DNA of 64,000 bases. Origin: Flammeovirga agarivorans (GTDB lineage Bacteria > Bacteroidota > Bacteroidia > Cytophagales > Flammeovirgaceae). The stretch lies in the NCBI RefSeq assembly GCF_012641475.1, contig NZ_JABAIL010000002.1, forward strand, positions 755,449 through 819,448, given 5' to 3'. The first letter of the stretch is position 1. Each line of letters starts with the position of its first letter. This document shows, one piece after another, positions 1-9,390 of the stretch. A program made the translations under genes and the position numbers. The notes beneath the pieces are model-generated. The model ran no database searches. It was not told the DNA's origin and saw nothing but the letters and a program-made list of their open reading frames with translations.

Positions 1-316
1 CCCGTGGTGGCACCATGTTTTACCTCACTACGGAGTAAGAACTGAAAAATATAAATTAATTCACTACTACTATAATCCTGAAATTGCGAAGGATCAGTGG
101 AGAGAAAATGATTGGGAATTATTTGATTTAGAAAAAGATCCAAATGAGTTGAATAACCTTTATGGACGCCCTGAATACAAAGAAATTACAGCTCAGCTAA
201 AAGCTAAACTTGTAGAGTTACAGAAAGAGTATCAAGAAGATTCAAAAGAAGAGATGATGCACAAAACTGATGTAAAAATCGGCAGAGTGTATGAACATAA
301 TAAATATTCGAAATAG
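1..316 (+). CDS. Sulfatase, C-terminal fragment (5' end outside window)
   Basis: An open frame runs from base 2 to a TAG at 314-316 and has no start inside the window, so this is the 3' end of a longer gene. The translated tail contains the segment YGVRTEKYKLIHYYY followed by WELFDLEKDPNELNNLY. This is the classic C-terminal signature of arylsulfatase/choline-sulfatase-like enzymes (the DUF4976-type C-terminal region). The catalytic Cys/Ser motif lies upstream of the window and cannot be checked. The gene runs in the same direction as the sulfatase and GH10 genes that follow, and a terminator closes it at about 349-377. Family assignment is fairly secure; substrate is unknown. Confidence 0.85.
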   Translation, partial: PWWHHVLPHYGVRTEKYKLIHYYYNPEIAKDQWRENDWELFDLEKDPNELNNLYGRPEYKEITAQLKAKLVELQKEYQEDSKEEMMHKTDVKIGRVYEHNKYSK

Positions 317-348
317 AGCAATAATAGTTTACATTTCATTGAAACAAA

Positions 349-377
349 AGCCACTGCTTATAGCAAGTGGCTTTTTT
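349..377 (+). terminator. Rho-independent terminator after partial sulfatase
   Basis: AGCCACT (349-355) pairs with AGTGGCT (366-372), the inner GC/GC extends the stem, and a T run follows. It ends the transcript of the partial sulfatase. Confidence 0.8.
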
Positions 378-440
378 ATAAAACTACTTACTACAACATC
401 ACTAACTCTATAGAAATGGATATACTAGAATTATAATCTT

Positions 441-1904
441 ATGAAAAAATTATTATTAAGAATATCGACAGGCATTTTATTCGGGTGGCTATTGGTAGGA
501 TGTGAGACTACTCAAACTTCAAGACCAAACATATTACTATTGTACATGGATGACCTCCGCCCTCAATTAGGATGCTATGGTTATTCCCAAATACAATCAC
601 CTAACATTGACAAACTAGCGAAAGAGGGTGTTCTATTTAACAATGCATATTGTAATGTAGCTGTCTGTGGTGCTTCAAGAGCAAGCATGCTTACAGGGAT
701 GCGTCCAACAAAAAATATTTTTAGAGACTACAAAGTATTTGTACAAGATGATACACCACATGCTATCACCATTCCTCAATTTTTTAAAGAAAATGGCTAC
801 TTAACTATCTCCAACGGAAAGGTATTTCATCACCTCGATGACAGAATGGAAGATTGGAATGAAGTGTGGCGTCCATATGCTTTTGATAAAAACCCTAAAG
901 GACTTGCCCCTACAGATTGGTGGCAAAGCTTATGGAGAGATTATCAATTGCCAGAGAATAAAAAGCACTATATGGAAACGAACAGAGGGCCTGCCTATGA
1001 AAAAGCCAATGTAGGTGATACAGCATATATTGATGGCATCCTAACAGAAAAAGTAATTCAAGATTTAGAGCGTCTTCAGGAAAATGATTCCCCTTTCTTC
1101 TTAACTGCCGGGTTTATCAGTCCACACTTACCATTTAATGCTCCAGCTCATCATTGGGAAAAGTATGAGGAAAGTAGTATTAAACAACCGTATAATAATT
1201 TCGTAGCTACTAACGCCCCCAAAATATCCATTAGTGCTTCTAATGAGTTACGACAATATACGGGTATCCCTCCCAAGGGGGAAAGGGTGAATGATACTAC
1301 TGCTATCAAATTGATACATGGTTATTATGCAACAGTAAGCTATGTAGATACTTTAGTGGGAAAAATTCTTAAAAAGTTGGAGGAAACAGGATTAGATAAA
1401 AATACAATCGTCGTCTTAGTTTCTGACCATGGTTACAACCTACAAGAACATGCCCAATGGGCAAAATGGACAAGTCACCGTACTTCGATGCAAGTTCCTC
1501 TAATTATTTCCTCGCCCTTTATTAATAATACCGGTACTACAGATGCTTTAGTAGAGTTGGTAGACATCTTTCCAACCCTGGCTTCTCTTTCACAATTAGA
1601 TCTACCTAATCATCAATTAGAAGGTGAGAGTTTAGTACCAATTTTAAATGATCTCACCTCAAAAGGAAAGCCTCATGTATTTATTAATAACTCTAATGGA
1701 TATACGATAAAAACACCGAGATATAGTTATACAGAATATATCGATCCAGAAAATAATAAAACATTTGCCCGTATGTTATACGATCATTACCAAGATCCTG
1801 ATGAAAATGAAAATATAGCTGAACTACCTGAGCACTCAGACATTGTAAGGCAGCTACATCGTCAGTTACATAGTAGCTATGGTCGAAACATTTTAGGGCT
1901 GTAA
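441..1904 (+). CDS. Lipoprotein sulfatase, iduronate-2-sulfatase-like
   Basis: This 487-residue protein has an N-terminal lipoprotein signal with lipobox LVGC (Cys21), so it is probably anchored in a membrane facing the periplasm or surface. The alkaline-phosphatase-fold sulfatase core starts at NILLLYMDDLRPQLGCYG (metal-binding Asp pair). It carries the maturation motif C76-G-A-S-R80, a C-x-A-x-R variant whose Cys should be converted to formylglycine. SDHGYNLQEH near residue 330 supplies further metal and substrate residues. The overall pattern resembles iduronate-2-sulfatase-like sulfatases (SulfAtlas S1_7-like; subfamily not verified). It is followed after 63 bases by the GH10 gene in the same direction, suggesting co-expression. 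It should remove sulfate esters from a glycan; the true substrate cannot be read from sequence. Confidence 0.9.
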   Translation: MKKLLLRISTGILFGWLLVGCETTQTSRPNILLLYMDDLRPQLGCYGYSQIQSPNIDKLAKEGVLFNNAYCNVAVCGASRASMLTGMRPTKNIFRDYKVFVQDDTPHAITIPQFFKENGYLTISNGKVFHHLDDRMEDWNEVWRPYAFDKNPKGLAPTDWWQSLWRDYQLPENKKHYMETNRGPAYEKANVGDTAYIDGILTEKVIQDLERLQENDSPFFLTAGFISPHLPFNAPAHHWEKYEESSIKQPYNNFVATNAPKISISASNELRQYTGIPPKGERVNDTTAIKLIHGYYATVSYVDTLVGKILKKLEETGLDKNTIVVLVSDHGYNLQEHAQWAKWTSHRTSMQVPLIISSPFINNTGTTDALVELVDIFPTLASLSQLDLPNHQLEGESLVPILNDLTSKGKPHVFINNSNGYTIKTPRYSYTEYIDPENNKTFARMLYDHYQDPDENENIAELPEHSDIVRQLHRQLHSSYGRNILGL

Positions 1905-1913
1905 TAAAAAGTA

Positions 1914-1929
1914 CTTCTCTTAAGAGAAG
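1914..1929. repeat. 16-bp perfect palindrome between sulfatase and GH10 genes
   Basis: CTTCTCTTAAGAGAAG is its own reverse complement and lies in the 63-base gap between the two co-directional genes. It lacks a T run. It may be an operator half-site pair or an mRNA hairpin that adjusts expression of the downstream gene. Confidence 0.45.
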
Positions 1930-1967
1930 GTGTGATTACAAACTTTGATGAAATAAATTGAATACCA

Positions 1968-3356
1968 ATGAAAAGAACTATCCTATACTTATTATTCTTT
2001 GTCTCTTTTATTCAAATTGAAGCACAAGAAAAAGAGATCATTTCAAAAACCACTTCAATAAATACAGTCGAAAGTAAATTAGTGGTAAGACCGTTTTCAT
2101 TAAAAAATGGAAGGAAGATTAGAGCTCAGATTTTTTCTTATAATAAGAAAACTAAAATCGTAGCACTGCGAAAAGTTGACTTGAAAATCATAAATAAAGA
2201 GTTATCGGAATTCTCTAAGGAGGATAAACAATTTATTTTAGAATGGGTGAATTTAAACAAGTCCTTTACATCTCCTAAAGGTAGACGCTACAAAGAAATT
2301 ATTGAAGATAAATACCCTAACAACAATGTGTTTGTTGGTGCAACAAGTGGATTTCTTGAGGCTACAGGGCCTATTAGTCAACTACTCAGTTCAGAGTTTA
2401 GATATATTACCCCTGCCAACGAATTCAAGCAAACACATATTCATCCAGAGCCTGGAGTTTGGAATTGGGATTTCCCTGATGGCTGGATTGAATTTGCAGA
2501 AAAAAACAATCAGCTGGTAAGAATACATGGACCAATCTCTCCTCAATGTTCTAAATGGGCAATGAATGATGAGAGAAAACCTGAAGAACTAGAACAAAAC
2601 TTACAAGAGTTTATGACTGCTTTATGTAGACGTTATAACGGCAAGAAAAATGTAGTTTGGATGGATGTAGTCAACGAAACTGTTAATCCAGATGGTACAT
2701 GGAAACAAGCCATGCCTGGTATTACATGGGAGGTTCCTTGGGAAAAAATGGGATACATAAAAACGCCTGCAACATTTAAACACCTAGGAGATAGTATTCC
2801 AAAATATATTGTTCAAGCGTTTCAAATTGCTAATAAAGAGGCACCCGATATCAAGCTGGTGCTGAACCAACATTTAGGAATGGAAGAATCTGCTTGGAAT
2901 AAAGTAAAAGACATGGTGCTTTATTTACGCTCTATTGGTCTAAGAGTAGACGGTATTGGCTGGCAAGCTCATATTAAATTGATCAAAGATGATCCTAGCC
3001 AATGGGAAACCAATTCGGTCAATACTAAAGAGTTATCAGAGCTTATTTCATGGGCACATCAGAATGACTTAGAATTTCATGTCACAGAAAATAATATCCA
3101 TGTAAAACCAGAGAATGAAAATAAAGTAGAAGAACAAGCACCTATTTTTAGTGGTATTGTCAAAACTTTATTGGAACATCGACATACTGGAGTTGTTACT
3201 TGGAATATTTGGAGTATACAAAATACAGATCATACTAGAGCAAGAATTCCAAAGGTAAAAATTGGGTTATGGAATAGACAATTGGAACCTACTCAATCCT
3301 ACTATGAAGTTCAAAAATTATTAGAAAACCCTCCAGTCCTTCCAAATGAAGGATAA
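1968..3356 (+). CDS. Divergent GH10 glycoside hydrolase with N-terminal SHD1-like domain
   Basis: This 462-residue protein has a signal peptide ending IQIEAQ at residue 20. Residues about 42-95 (FSLKNGRKIRAQIF to SKEDKQFILEW) match the SLA1 homology domain 1 pattern. The rest follows GH10 (endo-beta-xylanase) order: acid/base Glu237 in WMDVVNE and nucleophile Glu374 in HVTEN, followed by the C-terminal TWNIWS strand. The usual GH10 loop with HTLxWHxQ is replaced by RIHGPISPQCSKW, so substrate preference may differ from plain xylan. It lies 63 bases after a sulfatase, which suggests a sulfated backbone. A convergent terminator follows. Fold assignment is confident; the SHD1 call is from pattern only. 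Confidence 0.85.
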   Translation: MKRTILYLLFFVSFIQIEAQEKEIISKTTSINTVESKLVVRPFSLKNGRKIRAQIFSYNKKTKIVALRKVDLKIINKELSEFSKEDKQFILEWVNLNKSFTSPKGRRYKEIIEDKYPNNNVFVGATSGFLEATGPISQLLSSEFRYITPANEFKQTHIHPEPGVWNWDFPDGWIEFAEKNNQLVRIHGPISPQCSKWAMNDERKPEELEQNLQEFMTALCRRYNGKKNVVWMDVVNETVNPDGTWKQAMPGITWEVPWEKMGYIKTPATFKHLGDSIPKYIVQAFQIANKEAPDIKLVLNQHLGMEESAWNKVKDMVLYLRSIGLRVDGIGWQAHIKLIKDDPSQWETNSVNTKELSELISWAHQNDLEFHVTENNIHVKPENENKVEEQAPIFSGIVKTLLEHRHTGVVTWNIWSIQNTDHTRARIPKVKIGLWNRQLEPTQSYYEVQKLLENPPVLPNEG

Positions 3357-3363
3357 AATAAAA

Positions 3364-3400
3364 ATCCCTCATGATATATCATTTATCATGAGGGATCTTT
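3364..3400. terminator. Bidirectional terminator between convergent genes
   Basis: ATCCCTCATGAT (3364-3375) pairs perfectly with ATCATGAGGGAT (3385-3396), flanked by A-rich and T-rich runs. It separates the GH10 gene from the convergent 212-residue gene. Confidence 0.85.
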
Positions 3401-4038
3401 TATTTAAAACCAATCGGTTCTAAAATATTGTATCCATCAATTTCAATTTCTTCCTCAGCAGTAGCAAAAGTTGCATGCTTCTTTCTCTGTTTTAGATCAT
3501 CGAAATAGGAATCATATTTACTCTTCTGACCTGTTAATAGTAAATCATTGATAATTTCTTTCTTCTTGATTGCAGCTACCTGAGCCGTTTCAATATACTT
3601 ATCACTATACCTGCCATATTCTTTCTTATCCTTCATTAATTTAAAATTTACAATCTGATATGTATCATAAAAAGACTGCTTTTGATCTTTATCCAAACTT
3701 ACAATTTCATTGATTTCTTTTATTTCTCGGCTAGTTACTAAGTGAGTGGAAAGTAATATTCTCTGATCTTTCGTTAGAATTTTATCTCGTTCTTTCCAAT
3801 ACTCCTTGTTCAATTGCTTACGGTCCAGAGTTGTGGATACTTTACTATTTTTTAATGCATGTTTATCTAAAATAAAATTGGTTCTCAGTGTAATCATTTC
3901 CTTTTTTTGCTCCTCTGATAAATGGACTATCTTATCCATCCAATTTGTAAAATACTTCGCCTCGTTTTCCACTGTTTTCTTTTGTGACCATGCATTAATC
4001 GATGCTATAAAACAGATTAAGAATAATAGCTTTTTCAT
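3400..4038 (-). CDS. Secreted 212-residue protein with LTxxQ-like motifs (copy 1)
   Basis: I do not recognise a named family. The protein has a Sec signal peptide (MKKLLFLICFIASINAWSQ) and is otherwise mostly helical and highly charged. Three motifs of the type L-[ST/D]-x-[DE]-Q occur at residues 40-44, 88-92 and 115-119. They recall the LTxxQ motifs of Spy/CpxP periplasmic chaperones, but that link is inference only. The C-terminal stretch EIDGYNILEPIGF is identical in its paralogue at 12780-13418, and the two are similar along their whole length. Both copies lie immediately downstream of a GH5-sulfatase fusion gene, so a role in folding, export or binding of that enzyme is plausible. A terminator at 4079-4117 separates it from the fusion gene here. 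Confidence 0.75.
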   Translation of the reverse strand: MKKLLFLICFIASINAWSQKKTVENEAKYFTNWMDKIVHLSEEQKKEMITLRTNFILDKHALKNSKVSTTLDRKQLNKEYWKERDKILTKDQRILLSTHLVTSREIKEINEIVSLDKDQKQSFYDTYQIVNFKLMKDKKEYGRYSDKYIETAQVAAIKKKEIINDLLLTGQKSKYDSYFDDLKQRKKHATFATAEEEIEIDGYNILEPIGFK

Positions 4039-4078
4039 AAGTAAAGATTTTTATATGACTGATAATTGAATTGTCTTA

Positions 4079-4117
4079 AAAAGTGGGCTACACATTAATT
4101 AAGCTGTAGTGTAGCCC
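4079..4117 (-). terminator. Terminator after GH5-sulfatase fusion 1
   Basis: GGGCTACAC (4085-4093) pairs with GTGTAGCCC (4109-4117). Read on the minus strand, the stem is followed by ACTTTTTAAG. It ends the large fusion transcript before the 212-residue gene. Confidence 0.7.
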
Positions 4118-4140
4118 TTGGTATTTAGTTTACTAACTAT

Positions 4141-7100
4141 TTATTTTTTTATGAAGAGGGATGAATTATTTACAGCTTTAATAATGTAGTTTCCTCTTTT
4201 TAAGGTCGAGATATCTACTGTCCATAAATTGGAACCTAAGTCGTCTTCCAATGACATCACCTCCCTTCCTAGTAAATCATATATCTTCAGTTCTGTAATA
4301 ACTTCTGAAGTTTTAACATGGATAGTATGAGAAGCAGGATTTGGATAAACCTGGAAAATACCTTCTGATATATCCTCTATCTGATGCTCTAACCCAGTCG
4401 TTCGGCTAGATGAACTCTCTGTCACTTCATATAATTCGATATAATCGAAAGTGAAATAGGAAATGTTCTGACCAATCTGAACAAACAATTGGAAGTACTC
4501 TGCATTAGGAGATAATTCCACATATGTTTCAATATCTATAGGAGTAGACGTTAAAGTAATGCTCTCTCCTTTGATCATATTGGTTGTTCCATTCTCATCC
4601 GTAGACTCTAATTGGAATCTTATTTCAGATTGTTTTGAAGAATATGCGTTGGCAACTACTTTAAATCGTCTAGTTACAGGTTTCACTTGGTCTAAACGAT
4701 ATATCTCTGATTTCACCATCAGATTTGACTTTGATTGTCCGCCATTCTCTACATTAATTCTTAAAGCAGCATCGCCAGAAACTTTATGTTCTACATTCTT
4801 GAATACAAAATCACTTTCTGCAATAAAACTAGAATTATAATTGATGTACCAATTATTTGTTCCATCCGTAAAGTCCGAATTATAAAGAATTAAATTACCA
4901 TTGTCAGGCACCGTTGAATTATCAGCCACTTCTTCTTCAACAACCTCCTCTTCCTCAACAGCTCCATCAGAAACATTATTGTTTTCGGCGATTGGTGCTG
5001 TAGATACGATTGCATTATCAAAGTAGATTGTTCCTGTAGTTTTTCCCAACTGAATAAATAACTGGAACTCATTCATAGCTGATGAAACCACTAAAGAACG
5101 GTTTATTTTTGTGACTGCTGAAGCTGGAATATCAATTCCTTCAGTTTCTACCTTTTCTCCATTGTCGCCCTTCAATTGCAACTTAATTTGAGTAGCACTA
5201 TTCGTATATACCTCCAGAGAAATATACAGTGTTTTAGAAACCGATGAAGAAGGAAGTGGGTAGACATCAGATTTTAGATTGAAACTAGAAAAACTACCAC
5301 CATCACTCGTAATGGTATACTTCATACTTAAATCTGATGTATTTGGGAAAGTACTTGAGGCAGCATTATACTCTATTCCAACCCCTGATTTTACCGAAGT
5401 TTCCCATCCAATATCAATACCATCTTCAAAAGACGCATTGGTCAATATTAGATTATTGATTGGTTCAGGTTCTTCAACAACCTCTCTAGGAAGTACGGTA
5501 ATCGGAAACTCCTTATTCACAGCATAACCTTCTTTTGCGATATTTGCAGTGAGTATCACACTCTCCTCTTGAGAAGATTGTGTTACTACCCCATTTGAAT
5601 TAATCACTTCATCATTTGAAGAAGTCCAAGTGATTGTAGCATCTCCGATACTTTCTGGTAAAGTTTCAATATTATACTGAATACCGTTTCCATCTTGAGG
5701 ATCTTGAGCATTAAAAGTGATGCTTAACTGATCGCTTAACTCATTTAATTCGGCAAGAAGTACTTCTTCATGGTTTACCTCTTCCTCTACCTCCGTCTGT
5801 TCTTCTACATCTGAAACATAGACGTTATCTAAATAAACATTTCCTTCAGCTTTACCCAATTGGAAGTAGAACTTAAAAGCATTCATCCCGTTTGTTGTCA
5901 TAATAGAAGTATTCACTCTCTGGGTCGTATTCGCATTGATAATAATAGGCTCTGTATTTACATTATCTTCATTATCCCCTTGAATCTGTACGCGCATTTC
6001 AAAATTTGAAGTAGAGTGAACATCAAAAGCAATAAATAACTCATGTGCATCTGAATTTTCTAAATTATGCTGGTTCGACTTTAATGTCATATTCGAAAAA
6101 GATCCACCATTACTTTCTATTTCAAAAGCAGCTGCTTTACTCTCGGTACCCGGAAAATACCCAGCACTTGCTGATGCTACAATTCCGATATTTTCTTTCG
6201 CTGAGTAAGTCCAACCATTTTGAATACCAATCTCAAAACCTGGATTTAAACGAATGAAATTATTCGGATCCAATACCTCTGTTACAATTTCAGGTATCTC
6301 ACCACCAAGATCAATCTTTTGCTGTTCTACAGTATGAATTCCATGTGCATGGTTATAATATTTATTCCACCATACAGCAGCAAGATCTCTTAATTCTTGT
6401 ATATTATTCTGATAGGCTGAATTATTTATAGCATTACTTGATTCTAACTCTTGTGCATTCGAATATCTATAATATTCTTCATGACGGATAGTGATATCTT
6501 CAAACTCTACACCTGCTGGCGTCATGGTTTTTCTATCAGTCCATAAAGTATATCGCTCATTACCTCTTTTAAAAGAATATCCATTAGAGCCATCTGTTTT
6601 ATAAAACGTAACCGCTAAATCCATCGGGTAATAAGTAGCATCAGTATCGTCATGGAACAATGAGTTACCTTGTAAAAACTCTGGTTTATCAATTGATGTA
6701 TAATCACAAATAGTAGGATATAAATCTATCAATTGCACTGATCGATTAGATGATCTTAGGTTATTTGAAGGATCAATAACGATCATAGGCACCTGAGCAG
6801 CATTTTGTAATAAGTTATGCTTTCCCCACATATTATGGTCACCCAAATTAAAACCATGATCAGAAGTAATAATGACCAGTGTATTCTCTTTCTGTCCTGT
6901 TTCTTCTAATTTATCGATCACCTTGCCTATTTGAGCATCAATATAAGATGCACATGCATAGTAGGCTTTGATTAAATCTCTTTGTTTTTGAAGTTCTAGC
7001 ACCTGAGAATACCCATTGTAAGTTTCACTCCACTCTTGTGGGATATCTGAATAGCCTTTAATTTCTGTAGGTGCTTTTTGAACAAAGTCTGCTGTCCCTT

Positions 7101-8808
7101 CTGGCAAGCCTTGAATTGAAGCTAATGACAATTCAGCGTTTTCATAAAGGTCAAAGTACTCTTTGGGAGCAATAAATGGTAAATGTGGTTTTTTGAAACC
7201 AACAGCTAAGAAGAATGGTTGATCTTGATTTCCCATATGCTCAATGTAATTCATAGCATGATTTGCAAATTGCCCGTCTTGATAGCCATCATCACCTACA
7301 TTATCTGGACCTACTTCAAAGGAAGTACCGCTTTGGACTCTGTACTTTGATCCTTGTACAAAATCCCCATATTCCTGAGGGTAATCATAAGAATTAGGAT
7401 CCTTATATGCCTCTGTCCAAGAATCTCCATTATGTGCATCATCTACATTCCTAGGGTCAAATACCTTTCCTATTGCAGCCGTATTATATCCATTATCTTT
7501 TAATAACTCTGGTAAAGTTGTCAGCTCAGGAGATTCATCATCCAATAGGGTTGACAAATTTGTGACCCCATTTCTTTCTGGATAGGTTCCCGTTAACATC
7601 GATGCCCTCGACGGGCCACATACCGGATAAGAACACTGTGCATTTTGATATTGAATTCCTTCTTGTGCCAATCTATCAAAGTTCGGAGTAATCACTTCAG
7701 TATTTCCAAATGAAAATAAATCTGTATTTAGATCATCAACAACAATGAATAAGACATTTCTGTTTCCAGCAGGCATCGTTGACCTTCTTGTATATTCAGT
7801 TAACGCCTCTACATGCCCTGGTACAAACTCTCTTTCTACTCTATTGTAGATCATTTTGTTTGCCTTAGACCCTGCGCACCAGATGGTTCTTGGTATACCT
7901 AAATTTTCAGATGTCTGAACCACTGCTCTATGGTATTTAATTCTAGAAGCTTCCTCGCATTCATTGTTAGTACCAAACTCACCTAAATACAATGGGATAT
8001 TATTATTATCAGCCCATGTTTTTACTTCTAGGAAGTTATTCTCCATAAACTCATAATCGGCATCTGAACCCCAAGTATCAACACTTCCTGTAGTTTCAGG
8101 ATACTTTGTAAACTTGTTGGGCCAGTAATAATGAAACCAAGCGATCAACTTATCATCATTCTGAAAAGTAGATGGATTCATTTGCTGTGGAGAATGAATA
8201 GCATTATCGCCTCCTCCTGTAAGCATCACTATTCTATTCGGGTTCTCTGTCCTAACAATATCCAATAGTTGAACATTCAATTCATCTACTAAAGATTGTC
8301 CCATTTTAAAATAGGGTTCATTAATCAGTTCAAAAATCAAATGATCATTACTTTTGTTTCTAAAATGATGGCCGATTTGTTCCCACATCGCCAACATTCT
8401 ATTCCATTTATTTTGGTCAGGGTATACAGTATCATCCCTAGTCACCTCATTGAGAAACCAATGTTCTCCATGCGCATTTAAGATCACAATCAGGTCTCTT
8501 TCTGTAGCCCAATCGATCACTTCTTCGACTCTATTTAACCAATCTTCGTCGATAGTATAGGGAGCATTTGCACCTGTATAACCATCCCACCTAACGGGCA
8601 AGCGTATATGTTTAAACCCTGCGTTTACAATATCTTCAACATTGCCTTCTTGGATTGCTTCAGCCCACCGTCCTTCTTCTGGTGCACTCATTACATTTCC
8701 AAAATTATATCCTGTTCCCAATCGATCAGCCATTCTTTGTGCTGGAGTTTGGGCGTTAGTGTGATCTACTATTAAGATCAATGATAGTATGAATAATAAT
8801 TCTTTCAT
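4141..8808 (-). CDS. GH5 glycosidase - sulfatase fusion, T9SS-secreted (copy 1)
   Basis: A 1555-residue modular enzyme. Order: signal peptide (1-20, ending TNAQ); GH5 domain about 21-340 with acid/base Glu164 (FELINEP) and nucleophile Glu277 (LYLGEFG); sulfatase domain about 348-830 with metal Asp pair in VVDDLN, maturation motif C397-G-P-S-R401 and SDHGFNLGDH near 649; a jelly-roll/CBM-like module about 850-1000; a bacterial Ig-like module about 1012-1106 (TWTSSNDEVI core); two more CBM-like modules; and a T9SS type A sorting domain (FQVYPNP, then LKIYDLLGREV) in the last 70 residues. Both catalytic sets look intact, so it should cleave a beta-glycan backbone and remove sulfate in one secreted protein. 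GH5 subfamily and substrate are not assigned. A close paralogue lies at 13429-17193. Confidence 0.9.
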   Translation of the reverse strand: MKELLFILSLILIVDHTNAQTPAQRMADRLGTGYNFGNVMSAPEEGRWAEAIQEGNVEDIVNAGFKHIRLPVRWDGYTGANAPYTIDEDWLNRVEEVIDWATERDLIVILNAHGEHWFLNEVTRDDTVYPDQNKWNRMLAMWEQIGHHFRNKSNDHLIFELINEPYFKMGQSLVDELNVQLLDIVRTENPNRIVMLTGGGDNAIHSPQQMNPSTFQNDDKLIAWFHYYWPNKFTKYPETTGSVDTWGSDADYEFMENNFLEVKTWADNNNIPLYLGEFGTNNECEEASRIKYHRAVVQTSENLGIPRTIWCAGSKANKMIYNRVEREFVPGHVEALTEYTRRSTMPAGNRNVLFIVVDDLNTDLFSFGNTEVITPNFDRLAQEGIQYQNAQCSYPVCGPSRASMLTGTYPERNGVTNLSTLLDDESPELTTLPELLKDNGYNTAAIGKVFDPRNVDDAHNGDSWTEAYKDPNSYDYPQEYGDFVQGSKYRVQSGTSFEVGPDNVGDDGYQDGQFANHAMNYIEHMGNQDQPFFLAVGFKKPHLPFIAPKEYFDLYENAELSLASIQGLPEGTADFVQKAPTEIKGYSDIPQEWSETYNGYSQVLELQKQRDLIKAYYACASYIDAQIGKVIDKLEETGQKENTLVIITSDHGFNLGDHNMWGKHNLLQNAAQVPMIVIDPSNNLRSSNRSVQLIDLYPTICDYTSIDKPEFLQGNSLFHDDTDATYYPMDLAVTFYKTDGSNGYSFKRGNERYTLWTDRKTMTPAGVEFEDITIRHEEYYRYSNAQELESSNAINNSAYQNNIQELRDLAAVWWNKYYNHAHGIHTVEQQKIDLGGEIPEIVTEVLDPNNFIRLNPGFEIGIQNGWTYSAKENIGIVASASAGYFPGTESKAAAFEIESNGGSFSNMTLKSNQHNLENSDAHELFIAFDVHSTSNFEMRVQIQGDNEDNVNTEPIIINANTTQRVNTSIMTTNGMNAFKFYFQLGKAEGNVYLDNVYVSDVEEQTEVEEEVNHEEVLLAELNELSDQLSITFNAQDPQDGNGIQYNIETLPESIGDATITWTSSNDEVINSNGVVTQSSQEESVILTANIAKEGYAVNKEFPITVLPREVVEEPEPINNLILTNASFEDGIDIGWETSVKSGVGIEYNAASSTFPNTSDLSMKYTITSDGGSFSSFNLKSDVYPLPSSSVSKTLYISLEVYTNSATQIKLQLKGDNGEKVETEGIDIPASAVTKINRSLVVSSAMNEFQLFIQLGKTTGTIYFDNAIVSTAPIAENNNVSDGAVEEEEVVEEEVADNSTVPDNGNLILYNSDFTDGTNNWYINYNSSFIAESDFVFKNVEHKVSGDAALRINVENGGQSKSNLMVKSEIYRLDQVKPVTRRFKVVANAYSSKQSEIRFQLESTDENGTTNMIKGESITLTSTPIDIETYVELSPNAEYFQLFVQIGQNISYFTFDYIELYEVTESSSSRTTGLEHQIEDISEGIFQVYPNPASHTIHVKTSEVITELKIYDLLGREVMSLEDDLGSNLWTVDISTLKRGNYIIKAVNNSSLFIKK

Positions 8809-9390
8809 AACGATTTAATTTTCTAAGATGTGTTCTATACATCCCATTTCAGGATGTTGAAAGTAGTCGTGATTAATTATCTTTTCAGATAACATGACCT
8901 TATCATTGGCTATCAATAGTTTTAAGAAGTGTATGCGAATTGTAACTATTTCATTCATTTCATCAAGCCATGACAAGTAGTGCATAAATCATTTTAAGTG
9001 ATTATTTGAGAGCATTTCTAATGGTTGTGTAGATAGATAAACTGTGATACTATTATTTATGTGCTATAACTGAAATAATGATTTAAAGTGATCTAACTGA
9101 AGTGAATCAATGGCAGCGCTAATTCCATTGAAAAGAGAGTCACACATCATTTATAACTGGTAATTAAAATTTAATAAGTAGATTAGAATAAAGATCAAAT
9201 ATTTAAATATTATTTCATTGATATAACAGATAAAATAATCAATATTAAGACAAATAAATTTACGTGATTAACTAATTTAATTTAAAATAAATATTCTAAT
9301 AAATCAATACTATTTTGAATTAAATTAATGAATATTTATTAAAATATATAATGATATTATTTCAGTTTAAAATAATTATAATTTACTATA
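8809..9390. other. Intergenic region, 582 bases, no gene seen
   Basis: AT-rich sequence upstream of the first GH5-sulfatase gene. I find no convincing ORF, RNA gene or strong hairpin. It should hold the minus-strand promoter of the fusion gene, but no clear CAAAnnTA (reverse TAnnTTTG) box stands out. The part from about 9180 to 9390 is especially AT-rich. Confidence 0.5.
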
